The notes beneath the pieces are model-generated. The model was not told the DNA's origin. It saw nothing but the letters and a program-made list of their open reading frames with translations, and searched no databases. Below are positions 49,845 to 59,587 of a stretch of DNA of 64,000 bases, one piece after another. The number at the start of each line of letters is the position of its first letter. Within the stretch, counting starts at the first letter, position 1. The position numbers and the translations under genes are program-made. Location of the stretch: contig OZ241343.1 in assembly GCA_965200505.1 (NCBI GenBank), positions 2,046,001-2,110,000 of the forward strand. The letters run 5' to 3'. The DNA comes from VXNE01 sp965200505. Its GTDB lineage: Bacteria > Pseudomonadota > Gammaproteobacteria > Pseudomonadales > Azotimanducaceae.

Positions 49845-50202
49845 GCCCTTTCGATCAGATCATCGCGGGGGGCTAAGTTGGGGACAGTCTGGCAGAACTG
49901 GGGCCAAGCTACAAGCGGCCGTTTCAGCAGTGAGTGCATGAGGACAGGCGCCGAAGCACGGCACGGCCCTTGACGGTTCTGTCGGGGCATGTTGAAGCAG
50001 TTTGGCTGTCGCCTGTCGATTCGTCCATTTGTTCGTCAACGGGAGCGCCGATGTGCCCATAGCGGAATCGAAGACGGCAGTATCGCGCTTCGATGTGCCT
50101 TGGTCAACGCTCTTTCGCGGTGTCTGACGTCGGTGGCGTAGTATTCGGTCGGCTTCTCGGCTAGAGTCGCGGGATCAGCTGCGGAGGACCCGCGAGCACC
50201 AC
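49845..50202. other. Intergenic region between divergent defence operons
   Basis: 358 bp between the PRTase operon (reading left) and the Mod-Res genes (reading right). I see no convincing gene: small open frames here have neither ribosome sites nor recognisable products. It must hold both promoters; on the left-going strand a TTGACG at about 50036-50041 is a possible -35, but no good -10 follows. For Mod, GCGGAGG lies 15 nt before the ATG, rather far for a ribosome site. Confidence 0.5.
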
Positions 50203-53200
50203 ATGGCCCGTACACCCAAGCGCGATTCCTCGCGGCGCGAGAGGGCGGTTCGCTCGGTCAAGTATCCCGCGACGCGCAAGAACATCCCGCCGGCGGGGTT
50301 GGAAGCGCATGGGATGGTGCGGGATGAGGCGGCGGTGCGGTACGAGTACAACGCGCATTTGCCGCCGGTGCTGCGCTCGGCGCCGGATGGGGCTGCGGAC
50401 CGGGTGCGGGAGCTGCTGGCGGCGGCGCGGCAACGGGCGCTGACGGAAGAGGAAGCGGACGCGCTGGCCGAAGCCGTGCGCCAGCACGAGCCGTGGCTCG
50501 AGTGGAGCGGGAAGCGGGAGAAGCAGTGGTTCGAGGTGGATCCGGTGCCGTTGCACATGCACGAGCGGGTGTCCACGCAGGCGATTCTGCGGGTGTTGGC
50601 GCGGGAGGACGTGAACCGCGATCTCTTTGCCGATCCGCAGCAGGACTACGCCCAGGCGGTGCAGTTCTACCGGCACGATGTAGATTGGGCGAACCGCATG
50701 ATCCTCGGCGATTCGCTGCAGGTGATGGCGAGCCTGGCGCGGCGGGAGGACTTGGCCGGCAAGGTGCAGATGATCTACTTCGATCCGCCCTACGGCATCA
50801 GCTTTAGCTCCAACTTCCAGCCGGACATCGGCCGGCGTAAAGTGGAGGACATCCGGCAGGATTTTGCACGGCAGCCGGAAGTGGTGGAAGCCTATCGGGA
50901 CACTTGGGTGCGTGGCATCCACAGCTATCTGGCCTATCTGCGCGACCGGCTGACGATGGCGCGGGAACTGCTGGCGGACACCGGCAGCATCTTCGTGCAG
51001 ATCAGCGACAAGAACCTGCACCGGGTGCGCTGCGTGATGGACGAGGTGTTCGGCGAGGCGAACGCCGTCGTCACCATCGTGTTCAAGAAGAAGGGCGCGA
51101 CTACGCCCACGTCGGCGGTCCACGACTATCTGCTCTGGTACGCGAAGGACCGGGCGCAGACGAAGATCATCCCCTTGGCGGAAGCGCGTTCAGACCCGGA
51201 GGATGATCCTAAGTTCCGCTCGCTGATCTCCCCGGATGGCGAGGTGCGGCGCGCCGGACGGGACGCTAACGAGCGTGCGTCTCTGCTCAGCCAAGGCTAC
51301 CGCTGGGCGCGTGTGGACTATCCGATTGTGAGCCAAGATCCCCAAGAAGCGCGTAGTGCGGATTATGTCTTTCAAGGACGTAGCCGTAGTTGCGGCCCAA
51401 CGAGGCATTGGAGTTTCGACGTGCCCACCGGCCTCGACCGTCTCGCCAAAGCCGAGCGCTTGTTCAGCGGTGGCGGCGATTCCATCGGCGGCGTCTTCTA
51501 TTGGCAAGACCGCGGCAGCACCGCCATCTCCAATCTATGGGTGGACACCAAGGGCGAGGCCAATCCCATCTACGCGGTGCAGACGGCGTGGAAGGTCGTG
51601 CAGCGCTGCCTGTTGATGACCACCGACCCGGGCGACTTGGTGCTCGATCCCACCTGCGGCAGCGGCACGACGGCCTTCGTGGCCGAGCAGTGGGCGCGGC
51701 GCTGGATCGCCATCGACACCAGCCGCGTTGCTTTGGCGCTGGCCAAGCACCGGCTGATGACCGCCCGCTTCGACTACTACGCGCTGCGCGAACTGCGCGA
51801 CGAAGACCGGCTGCGAAATCCTCGCGGCACTTGGATCGCGGACGAGAACGGGCGCAAGCCGCTCACCCTGCAATGCAAGGAAGTGCCGCGCATCACGTTG
51901 AACGGCATCGCCCACAACGTCTCGCTCGATCCGATCTTCGCCAAGCACGAACCGCTGCTTGAAGATGCGCTCGCCACGTTGAACGCCGAGGCCGCCAAGC
52001 TCACGGACGAGCTCCGCGCGGCGCTGGTGGACAAGCTCGTCGCCAAGCACACGCGCGATGGCGCAAGCGCGGTGACCGACGCCGACGTTCGTCGTTGGCT
52101 GCTGCCTGGCGCGGACGGCAAGCGGATCAAGCAGACTCCCGCTCGCGGCGGTCTGAAAGCCGTCACCGCCAACCAAGCGGCCAGATACCGAGAGCGCATT
52201 TCGGATGGCGCGTGGCAAGAGTGGCAAGTGCCGTTCGACACGGACCCGGATTGGCCAGCGGCGTTGCGCGAGGCGCTCTTGGCCTATCGCAGCGCATGGC
52301 GGAACAAGCTCGCGGAAGTCGATGACTGCATCGCCGCCAATGCCGAATCCGATGAACTGGTGGACAGCCCGAACGTCGTGTCCGGCATGGTGCGCGTTGC
52401 CGGGCCGTTCACGATGGAAGGCGTGATTGCGGTGGAAGACGGGCCGGACACGCCCATCGGCGGTGCGCCGGAGACGCTCGAAGTCTTCGATGCTCCCGAC
52501 AGCGTGTTGCAGGTGGCCAATGCCGAGGCGCATCTGGCGAAAGTGATTCGCTACATGTGCATTGCGGGCGTGGACTTTCCGGGGAATCGGTCACTCAAAT
52601 TCGCTCGGCTCGACGCCACGACCGGATCGCTCATTCACGCCGAGGGCGAATGGGCGAACGGCGCGGATGGCGGGGACGAAAACCATCGCGTGGCGGTTTC
52701 GATAGGCCCGGCCGGCGGCAATCTCTCGGCGTTCCAAGTGGAAGAGGCGATACGCGACGCCAACCGCGCCGGCTACGACGACGTGGTGTTCGCGGCCTTC
52801 GGTTTCGATGCCGCCGCCCAAGAGGCCATCGAAGAAGCGAGCCATCCGAAGCTGCACTTGCACATGGCGTTGATTCGCCCGGACGTGAAGATGGACGACG
52901 ATCTGCTGAAGGCGAAGCCGACCAATCAGCTGTTCACCGTGTTCAGTGCGCCCCGGGTGACAGGCCCGCAACAGCAAGAAGACGGGCAGTACGTCGTCGA
53001 AGTGGAAGGCATGGACGTATATGACCCCGGCACGGGTGCGATTTCGCCCACCAATAGCGACGAAATCGCCGCTTGGTTTCTCGATACGGACTACGACGGG
53101 CGCACCTTCTGCGTGTGCCAAGCGTTCTTTCCCGACCGCAGCAAGTGGGAACGGCTGGCGCGCGTACTCGGCGAAAACGGTGCCGTGGAACCAGGCGCGT

Positions 53201-53337
53201 TCGACGCCTTGAGCGGTTTGGCGAGCTTGCCGTTCACAAGGCCCGCCCGCTTGATGGAGAGCGACGCTTGGCGCATTGCCGTGAAGGTGATCGATCCGCG
53301 CGGCAACGAGGGGCTGCGGGTGCGGGCGGTGGAGTGA
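50203..53337 (+). CDS. Type III-like DNA methyltransferase (Mod), extended C-terminus
   Basis: A 1044-residue beta-class adenine methylase from ATG 50203. Catalytic DPPY (IYFDPPYGISF, near residue 193) precedes the SAM motif DPTCGSGTTAFVAEQW (near 481), the order typical of type III Mod proteins, with the target-recognition domain between them. GSIFVQISDKNLHRVRCVMDEVFG is the family's conserved helix-strand. About 540 residues follow the SAM motif, far more than in EcoP15I-type Mod (about 640 in all); this extension may help recognition or contact Res. It is followed after 2 bp by the helicase-nuclease gene; the pair should form a multisubunit restriction-modification complex. Confidence 0.92.
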   Translation: MARTPKRDSSRRERAVRSVKYPATRKNIPPAGLEAHGMVRDEAAVRYEYNAHLPPVLRSAPDGAADRVRELLAAARQRALTEEEADALAEAVRQHEPWLEWSGKREKQWFEVDPVPLHMHERVSTQAILRVLAREDVNRDLFADPQQDYAQAVQFYRHDVDWANRMILGDSLQVMASLARREDLAGKVQMIYFDPPYGISFSSNFQPDIGRRKVEDIRQDFARQPEVVEAYRDTWVRGIHSYLAYLRDRLTMARELLADTGSIFVQISDKNLHRVRCVMDEVFGEANAVVTIVFKKKGATTPTSAVHDYLLWYAKDRAQTKIIPLAEARSDPEDDPKFRSLISPDGEVRRAGRDANERASLLSQGYRWARVDYPIVSQDPQEARSADYVFQGRSRSCGPTRHWSFDVPTGLDRLAKAERLFSGGGDSIGGVFYWQDRGSTAISNLWVDTKGEANPIYAVQTAWKVVQRCLLMTTDPGDLVLDPTCGSGTTAFVAEQWARRWIAIDTSRVALALAKHRLMTARFDYYALRELRDEDRLRNPRGTWIADENGRKPLTLQCKEVPRITLNGIAHNVSLDPIFAKHEPLLEDALATLNAEAAKLTDELRAALVDKLVAKHTRDGASAVTDADVRRWLLPGADGKRIKQTPARGGLKAVTANQAARYRERISDGAWQEWQVPFDTDPDWPAALREALLAYRSAWRNKLAEVDDCIAANAESDELVDSPNVVSGMVRVAGPFTMEGVIAVEDGPDTPIGGAPETLEVFDAPDSVLQVANAEAHLAKVIRYMCIAGVDFPGNRSLKFARLDATTGSLIHAEGEWANGADGGDENHRVAVSIGPAGGNLSAFQVEEAIRDANRAGYDDVVFAAFGFDAAAQEAIEEASHPKLHLHMALIRPDVKMDDDLLKAKPTNQLFTVFSAPRVTGPQQQEDGQYVVEVEGMDVYDPGTGAISPTNSDEIAAWFLDTDYDGRTFCVCQAFFPDRSKWERLARVLGENGAVEPGAFDALSGLASLPFTRPARLMESDAWRIAVKVIDPRGNEGLRVRAVE

Positions 53338-53339
53338 CG

Positions 53340-56300
53340 ATGGCCAAAGTCGCCGTCCCCATCCAGCCCGTCAAAGACCCGATTCTCTGCTCTCCCTACG
53401 CCGAGCCGCATCAGCATTGGCTTTACGACACGGCCACTGGCTTGCCGCAGAAGATCCAGTCCCGCCGCGAAGCGAGCTACTGGTACAAGACGGAGCGCAC
53501 CGGCAGCACGCAAACTCAGCTACTGGCGGAAGAAGAGCGCGACGACTTGCCGCTCGTCAACGCGCTGCGCGAAGACGTGAAGAACTGGCGCGAATCTGGC
53601 TGGCGCAACGCCTCGCAAACCACCAAACGCCTGCTCCGCCACTGGTGGCGTGAGGATCGGAGCAGACGCCTCTTCTTCTGCCAAATCGAGGCGGTGGAGA
53701 CGATCATCTACTTGGAAGAGATACTCGCTTCGGACCAAAGAACGCGCTCGCGCCAACGAATCACCACCGAGGACTATTTCCAGTTGCGTCTGGGAGAGAA
53801 CCCACGGCCCGACGAGTGGATAGCGAAGGTGGCGCAGCATCCGATGCTGGCGGATGTGCCGGACGATGGCCTGCTGCCCATTCCCCGCTACGCCTGCAAG
53901 ATGGCTACCGGTGCGGGCAAGACCGTGGTGATGGCGATGTTGATCGCGTGGGCGTTCTGCAATCGTGGCGCAACGCCGGCGGACCCGCGTTTTCCGCGGC
54001 GCGTGCTGGTGGTGTGCCCGAACCTGACGATCAAGGAGCGCTTGCAGGTGCTTCGGCCCGGCGATGCCGGCAACTACTACCAGCACTTCGACATCGTGCC
54101 TTCGTCGTTGCGCCCGGAGCTCGCCAAAGGCAATGTGCTGGTGGCGAATTGGCATTTCTTCAATCCCGAGCAGGAAGCCGTCGCCGTGGGCGGCATGACG
54201 GTGACTAAGCTGGGGGAGGAAACCGCGGAAGCCTTTGCCCACAAACGCTTGGGTGGTCTCTTTGATGCAGACGAACCGCTAATGGTGCTCAACGACGAGG
54301 GCCACCATGCCTATCGGCCGCGGGAGGGGTATGGGCGCATTGGGGCCGAGGAGCAGGAAGAGCGCTCGGCGGCGACCGTTTGGGTGGAGGGGCTGGACAA
54401 AATCAACAAAGCGTGCGGCATCGGCATTTGCGTGGACTTATCCGCCACGCCCTTCTACCTGCAAGGGAGCGGCTACCCGGAAGGCTCCCCGTTCCCGTGG
54501 ATCGTCAGCGACTTCGGCCTTGTGGATGCCATCGAGTCTGGCATCACGAAGATTCCGCGGCTGCCGGCCATGGATAACAGCGGTCGGCCGGACCCGGTGT
54601 ACTTCCGGCTTTGGGATCACATGACGGCGAACTTGCAGGCAGGAGACCGGCTGCCCGGCGGCAAGCCCAAGCCAGAGGCGGCGTTTCGAGAGGCTGAGTC
54701 TGCATTGCTCACGTTGGCGGGCGAGTGGAAGGAGCGGTTCGACCAACTGCAAGCGGCCACGCCGGGCCAGGAACGCTCGCCGCCGGTGATGATCCTAGTG
54801 TGCGACAACACGGATATGGCCGAGCACTTCCACAAGATGATCTCCGGGGAAGCGCTTGTCGAATCGAGCGACACGGAGCAGGACGCCACGTCGACGAAGG
54901 GCAAGCGGAAGAAGCGCAAGTTCAGCAAGCAGTTCTCCAACGGCTTGGCGGGCTTCCCAGACCTGTGGAATCAGGAAGGCCGCGAAATGACGCTGCGCAT
55001 CGATTCCAAGCTGCTCGCCACCGCGGAAAACGAAGACCCGACAGCAAGCAACAAGGAAGCTGCGGAAAAGCTGCGCAAAGTGGTCTCCACCATCGGCGTG
55101 GCGGGTCAACCCGGCGAGAGCGTCCGCTGTGTGGTGAGCGTCAACATGCTGAGCGAGGGCTGGGACGCGAGCAACGTCACGCAGATTCTCGGCCTGCGCG
55201 CCTTTCGCAGCCAATTGCTCTGCGAACAAGTGGTCGGGCGCGGACTGCGGCGCATGGACTACACGCCGGATCCCGAAACGGGGCTGCTCACCGCCGAGTA
55301 TGTGGATGTGTTCGGCGTGCCGTTCTCGCTCATTCCCTTCAAGGGGCGGGTGCCGGGCGAGACAACAGGAAAGGTCGATCGGCCGAAGCACGAGGTGCGA
55401 GCGCTGCCGGAGCGCAAGCACTTGGAAATCCGCTTTCCGGTGGTGGAAGGCTACGTCGCATCCTTGGCGAGCGGTCGCATTGCCTGCGACGTGGACAGCG
55501 TGGAGCGCTTGGCGTTGGATCCTTCCGATACGCCAATGGCCACGTTCATCCAACCGCAAGTGGCGCATCAAGTCGGCCACCCAAGCGCCTACGGCGGGTT
55601 CGAGATGATCGAAGTGAACCGCAGCGAGTACTACCGCTCGGTACACCCGCAGAACATCGAGTTCGCCATCGCCGCCCGCTTGGTGGGAGCGCTCACCAGC
55701 GGCCATGACATTGGCAAGAACGGCGGCGTCCGCCACCAAAACAGGCAAACCCTGTTCCCCCAAGTGCTGCGAACCGTCCACGACTACATCGCCAACCGCG
55801 TCAACTTAAACGGCATGCACCAGTGTGACCTAGGCATGCAGACCTACGCAGAGCGCATCGTCGATCTACTTACCGCAGCGATCGCACCAGCCGACGAAAA
55901 AGGCGACCCGGCGTTGTTGCCGCGTCTGAACGCCTATCGCCCCGTCGGCAGCACCGAGAACATCCACTTCAAGACCGTGAAGCCCGTGCGAGCAACCGTC
56001 GCCAGCCACGTCAACTACGTCGCGTGCGACACGAATAGCTGGGAACAAGCCGCCATGTTCCAACTCGAACACCTTGCGGGTCAGGGCAGGGTGCGCTGCT
56101 ACGCCCGCAACGAAAACATGGAGTTCAACATTCCTTACGAGTTCTACGGCACAGCCCGCGTTTACGAACCGGACTTCATCGTCGAGCTCAAGTCCGGCCT
56201 CAAGGTGGTGGTGGAAATCAAAGGGCGACAGCACCCGGAGACGCCGATCAAACACGAAGCCGCCAAGCGTTGGGCCGCGGCGGTGAACAACTGGGGCAAA

Positions 56301-56522
56301 CTAGGCTATTGGGACTTCCTAGTCTGCTGGAATCCCCAGCGCCTCGGCGACGAGTTGACGAAAGTGGCGGCGGAGCACAAGGCAAGGCTGCGCCCGCTGG
56401 TGGAACGAATTCGCGCTGGCGCAAAGGCCGAAGCTGACGGGCTGCGGGCAAGCGGATGGACCAAGCAGGACTTCGCCAACGCACTAGCCGACTTGCTTGA
56501 CGTGCCGCCGTCGACCGACTGA
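53340..56522 (+). CDS. Type III-like restriction endonuclease subunit (Res)
   Basis: A 1060-residue superfamily 2 helicase-nuclease from ATG 53340, 2 bp after Mod. KMATGAGKTVVMAMLIAW (Walker A), LMVLNDEGHHAYR (motif II, DEGH), DLSATPFYLQG (III), VNMLSEGWDASNVTQILGLR (V) and EQVVGRGLRRMDY (VI) are in order. Near the C-terminus VYEPDFIVELKSGLKVVVEIKG supplies the D...E-x-K nuclease core, followed by a helical cap. It would translocate on DNA and cut unmodified sites when complexed with Mod. The 3' end is 122 bp from the end of a convergent AlbA_2-type gene. Confidence 0.93.
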   Translation: MAKVAVPIQPVKDPILCSPYAEPHQHWLYDTATGLPQKIQSRREASYWYKTERTGSTQTQLLAEEERDDLPLVNALREDVKNWRESGWRNASQTTKRLLRHWWREDRSRRLFFCQIEAVETIIYLEEILASDQRTRSRQRITTEDYFQLRLGENPRPDEWIAKVAQHPMLADVPDDGLLPIPRYACKMATGAGKTVVMAMLIAWAFCNRGATPADPRFPRRVLVVCPNLTIKERLQVLRPGDAGNYYQHFDIVPSSLRPELAKGNVLVANWHFFNPEQEAVAVGGMTVTKLGEETAEAFAHKRLGGLFDADEPLMVLNDEGHHAYRPREGYGRIGAEEQEERSAATVWVEGLDKINKACGIGICVDLSATPFYLQGSGYPEGSPFPWIVSDFGLVDAIESGITKIPRLPAMDNSGRPDPVYFRLWDHMTANLQAGDRLPGGKPKPEAAFREAESALLTLAGEWKERFDQLQAATPGQERSPPVMILVCDNTDMAEHFHKMISGEALVESSDTEQDATSTKGKRKKRKFSKQFSNGLAGFPDLWNQEGREMTLRIDSKLLATAENEDPTASNKEAAEKLRKVVSTIGVAGQPGESVRCVVSVNMLSEGWDASNVTQILGLRAFRSQLLCEQVVGRGLRRMDYTPDPETGLLTAEYVDVFGVPFSLIPFKGRVPGETTGKVDRPKHEVRALPERKHLEIRFPVVEGYVASLASGRIACDVDSVERLALDPSDTPMATFIQPQVAHQVGHPSAYGGFEMIEVNRSEYYRSVHPQNIEFAIAARLVGALTSGHDIGKNGGVRHQNRQTLFPQVLRTVHDYIANRVNLNGMHQCDLGMQTYAERIVDLLTAAIAPADEKGDPALLPRLNAYRPVGSTENIHFKTVKPVRATVASHVNYVACDTNSWEQAAMFQLEHLAGQGRVRCYARNENMEFNIPYEFYGTARVYEPDFIVELKSGLKVVVEIKGRQHPETPIKHEAAKRWAAAVNNWGKLGYWDFLVCWNPQRLGDELTKVAAEHKARLRPLVERIRAGAKAEADGLRASGWTKQDFANALADLLDVPPSTD

Positions 56523-56644
56523 CGCTTCGTGAGCCGCATTGCCAAGCGTGTTGTCCTTAACCGCAGCTATGCCTTCACCATTGGATCGTGCGCCCAGCTC
56601 ATGGCGGAACTCGGTGCCGGTTGAAGCGCCGATTTCGGTTTTCA

Positions 56645-57898
56645 TCAGAGTCCGCCACCAACCGCTTGATTCGCTGCATCCGCCGTCTTCCAAAGCCGAA
56701 CCAGCAGGCTGTGTTCGCGCACGATGAACTCCGGCGCCGTGCCGTTGTGGGCGAGCATGCCGGGGATCATCTTGTTGCGTACACCCATGCCGCGGGCATC
56801 GACGTAGCCGTAGTCGCGCATCACGTTGACCAACGTCTGGTTGCGGGCGTAGCGCATGCCGGACTTCATGCCTTCCACCGTCACGGTGTTCGGCAGCCGC
56901 CCTGGGCTTTCCACTTCCAGCCGGTCGTCATACAGCGTCAGCAACACGTCCGTTCCGGCGATGCTGTAGTCGCGATGCACCAAGGCGTTGACGATCGCTT
57001 CCCGGAACACCGCCTCCGGGTATTCCCAACTGTCGATTCGGCGTCCGTCCTCAATGCGTGCCGCCGGCGCGGTGTTGCGCCGCATGAAGTCCCACGCCTG
57101 CTCGACCAAGCCGACGTCCACCACGCGCCCGGTTGTGGAGCCAAGCGGCAGCATGGGGCCGCGCAGATCCTCGTCGGCCCGGGTGGCGTAGTCCGGCGTC
57201 GTGCCGGCATAGCACACCGCGCGGATGCCGGACTGCCGTATGAAGCGGGATGGATCGTCGCCAAAGAGCAGAAGGCCGTCCACGGTGGCGACCGGGCGGC
57301 CTTGCGCAACGGTCGCCAAATCCACGTTGCGAAGCAGGGTTTCCCACGCCCGCACATCCGCCTCGGGCGGTGCGTCGCCGCCGGTGACGCGGGAGAAGTA
57401 GTCCTGCAGCCGCCGCATGTCCAACGCCGCCAAGTCGGCGCCTGGAACGGGCTTCAATCCGTATTGCAGCCGCCCGGATGCCTGAAACAGCCGTTCCAGC
57501 TCTTCGCGGCTCGCCTCCCGCGAGGTCGCGCCCACCCGAACGTAGTACGTCCGGCGGTTGTTGTGGACGCGGGCGTAGGGCTTGTCCGGCCCCTGTGGCA
57601 CCTGAACGACGAGCACATCCTTGCCCGGCGCCGCGTCCCTTGTCCACGCGAGCAAGGGGATCACCGGTGGGTCGATCTTGGCGCAGCACGCCTCGCTCAC
57701 CCAATCCTCCACGCGGGGCCGCGTCGATCCCACCACGGTGCCATCGTCTTCCACGCCCAGCAGCAAGGAACCGCCTTCGACGTTGAGGAACGCCACCAGC
57801 GCCTTTGCGAGCTCGTGATTGGCAAGGTCGTCCTGCTTGAACTCGACCGTCGAAGTCTCGCCGCCGGCAAGCAACGCCTTGAAGTCTGCAGTTGCCAT
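56645..57898 (-). CDS. AlbA_2 / divergent AAA_4-type putative regulator (Schlafen-like)
   Basis: A 417-residue protein from ATG 57898. Residues 15-135 are the AlbA_2 (Schlafen AlbA_2) domain: ETSTVEFKQDDLANHELAKALVAFLNVEGGSLLLGVEDDG, then VVQVPQGPDKPYARVHNNRRTYYVRVG. The central and C-terminal region carries the ATP-binding-like HATPase_c_4 pattern, EAIVNALVHRDYSIAG...DRLEVESPGRLPNTV and YGYVDARGMGVRNKM. This group is annotated as transcriptional regulators or RNA-binding proteins and is common in defence islands; some relatives act as nucleases. It is convergent with Res and divergent from the dioxygenase gene (181 bp). Confidence 0.85.
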   Translation of the reverse strand: MATADFKALLAGGETSTVEFKQDDLANHELAKALVAFLNVEGGSLLLGVEDDGTVVGSTRPRVEDWVSEACCAKIDPPVIPLLAWTRDAAPGKDVLVVQVPQGPDKPYARVHNNRRTYYVRVGATSREASREELERLFQASGRLQYGLKPVPGADLAALDMRRLQDYFSRVTGGDAPPEADVRAWETLLRNVDLATVAQGRPVATVDGLLLFGDDPSRFIRQSGIRAVCYAGTTPDYATRADEDLRGPMLPLGSTTGRVVDVGLVEQAWDFMRRNTAPAARIEDGRRIDSWEYPEAVFREAIVNALVHRDYSIAGTDVLLTLYDDRLEVESPGRLPNTVTVEGMKSGMRYARNQTLVNVMRDYGYVDARGMGVRNKMIPGMLAHNGTAPEFIVREHSLLVRLWKTADAANQAVGGGL

Positions 57899-58079
57899 TG
57901 CTCTGCCTAGTGTACGGCTCTATCGTCTGCTTTGGAGCCGTCGGCATGATCGCACACGAGTCGTGGAGCGCAAGACTTGAGGGTGGCGGCTAGGTTCGAG
58001 GCGCCGGACAGGGATCGAGCGAAGCTGGCGCCGAAACTGCGCTACACTCAAAGCCGATGCAGCTCTTTAAGGGAAGACG

Positions 58080-59171
58080 ATGCAGATTCAAGACTGGCCT
58101 TCCGCCAAGACGACGCCGGCGCTGTACCGCGAACTGAGGCAACTGGATCTCCTTGAGAACCTCGCCGAACTCGAAGCGTTCGGGTTCACGGTGATTCCGC
58201 CGGAGAAGGTGGGGCCGCCGGAATTGCACGCCGAGGTGCGTGAGGCGGCCACGCGCGTGGCGTGCGAGCGCAAGGGCTGCACGAAGGACGCCCTTGAAGA
58301 CGTGTACGCGGAAGGTCAGGAACTCCTGCGCTTCTGCTTGTGGGACGACCGGGTGTTCGAGAAGCTGGTGCTGACGCCGGCCGCCCTCGGCCTCATCCAA
58401 TGGATGGTGGGGACGGACTGCATCCTGAGCCTCTGCAACGTCTGGGTGAAGGGCAGGGGCCCTTCGCGCACCACCATCCATGCGGATTGGGCGCAGTTCG
58501 AGATGCCGACCATGGCCGTGGAAGTGTTCGGCGCCAACTTCAACTATCTGGTCTCGGATTACTCGAAGGCGGATGGCGGCCTGTCCTTCGTGCCGGGCAG
58601 CCATCGCTGGCGGCGGTTGCCGTCTGTGGAAGAGGCGGACTATTGGCTGGACAACGCGCATCCGGTGGAAGCGCCGGCCGGTTCCATGATTATCTGGGGC
58701 GACCACACTTGGCATGGCTCCTATCCGAAGGAGACGGATGGCCTGCGCATGATGGTGCTGGGCATGTACAACCGCCCGCACATGCAAACCCAGGAGGCGT
58801 ATCGGCAAACCGCCACGAATGAGGCGTTGGCGCGCAATCCGTTGCGCTTCGCCCGCCTGATGAACGTTTACCACGGCATGCCGTGGGGCAAGGCCGGGTT
58901 GCGCCATGAGCGGATGGCGGAGGCGCCCCAAGGCTACCTGAGCCTGTTCGACACCGAGCCGGCCGGCGACAAGGTAAGCGCCCCGCAACACATGGACTAC
59001 CACGTTTATGACCGCGAGCACGGCAAGCGGATGCAGGCCGCCATGAGCGACACGACGTTGAAGTTCCCGGATCACTACAAGCACAAGCCGGCCAACCCGG
59101 CCGGGGCGATGGCGAAGGCGGCGGACGCGGAGCCGAGCCAAGACGCCGCCGAAAGCGCCGCAGCCCGCTAG
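58080..59171 (+). CDS. Phytanoyl-CoA dioxygenase (PhyH) family protein
   Basis: A 363-residue Fe(II)/2-oxoglutarate oxygenase from ATG 58080, with AAGGGA upstream. The metal-binding pair HxD is in TTIHADWAQFE (H...D) and the distal His in DHTWHGSYPKETDG, followed by Arg in LRMMVLGMYNRPH that would hold 2-oxoglutarate. SKADGGLSFVPGSHRW is the typical PhyH turn. The C-terminal 25 residues are low-complexity Ala/Lys/Glu and probably disordered. PhyH relatives hydroxylate many small molecules; the substrate cannot be inferred. Such genes are markedly expanded in uncultured marine and sponge-associated bacteria, in keeping with the other genes of this window. Confidence 0.9.
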   Translation: MQIQDWPSAKTTPALYRELRQLDLLENLAELEAFGFTVIPPEKVGPPELHAEVREAATRVACERKGCTKDALEDVYAEGQELLRFCLWDDRVFEKLVLTPAALGLIQWMVGTDCILSLCNVWVKGRGPSRTTIHADWAQFEMPTMAVEVFGANFNYLVSDYSKADGGLSFVPGSHRWRRLPSVEEADYWLDNAHPVEAPAGSMIIWGDHTWHGSYPKETDGLRMMVLGMYNRPHMQTQEAYRQTATNEALARNPLRFARLMNVYHGMPWGKAGLRHERMAEAPQGYLSLFDTEPAGDKVSAPQHMDYHVYDREHGKRMQAAMSDTTLKFPDHYKHKPANPAGAMAKAADAEPSQDAAESAAAR

Positions 59172-59263
59172 CGGGAGGCCCTTCGGAGCGCGAGCGAGCA
59201 CCGGAGAACTGGCAGTCAGCCCTTGGGGGGAGGGGCCAATGCTCCTGCCCTGCGGGGTGCCTT

Positions 59264-59587
59264 CTACCAGCGCTCAGGAAGCTGCTCGAAGTAGGCGTCG
59301 CCGATGGTCGCCGGGCGAACGTCGTCCAAGCCTAGGCGCTGCAGCAAATCGTTGTAGCGCTGCACGGCCTCGTCGCGGCGAATGTTTGGCGTTTCGTCAT
59401 AGACCGCCAAGCTGAAGGCGTGAACGCCCAGCCCTCGCCCGACGCGGCCAATACCTGCCCAAGAGTCGCAGATTGCGCCAATGTCTATCGCTATCCCGCC
59501 TCTCTGCTTAATCCAATGGCAATAGATCTTGCCGAAGGCGCCGGCACCAACGAGAAACAATGCGCCCGGGAACTGCCCGGTAGCTGC
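59264..59587 (-). pseudogene. 3' remnant of a GT-D-fold glycosyltransferase
   Basis: The reverse-strand frame ending at 59264 reads FPGALFLVGAGAFGKIYCHWIKQRG, then GIAIDIGAICDSWAG, the C-terminal core of GT-D-fold (DUF1792-related) glycosyltransferases, but has no start and is preceded by a stop in frame. The N-terminal part of the same domain (SVIRLGDGEGVVLGYPE, with the R-x-GDGE motif) is in another frame at about 59660-59830, inside the chimeric GST gene. Around 100 middle residues are missing. So an original GT-D gene was broken by a deletion plus frameshift near 59575-59600. Confidence 0.75.

Noticed and set aside
49728..49973. Small plus-strand gene in the divergent region before Mod
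   Set aside because: No ribosome site, no recognisable protein and it overlaps the 5' end of the PRTase gene.
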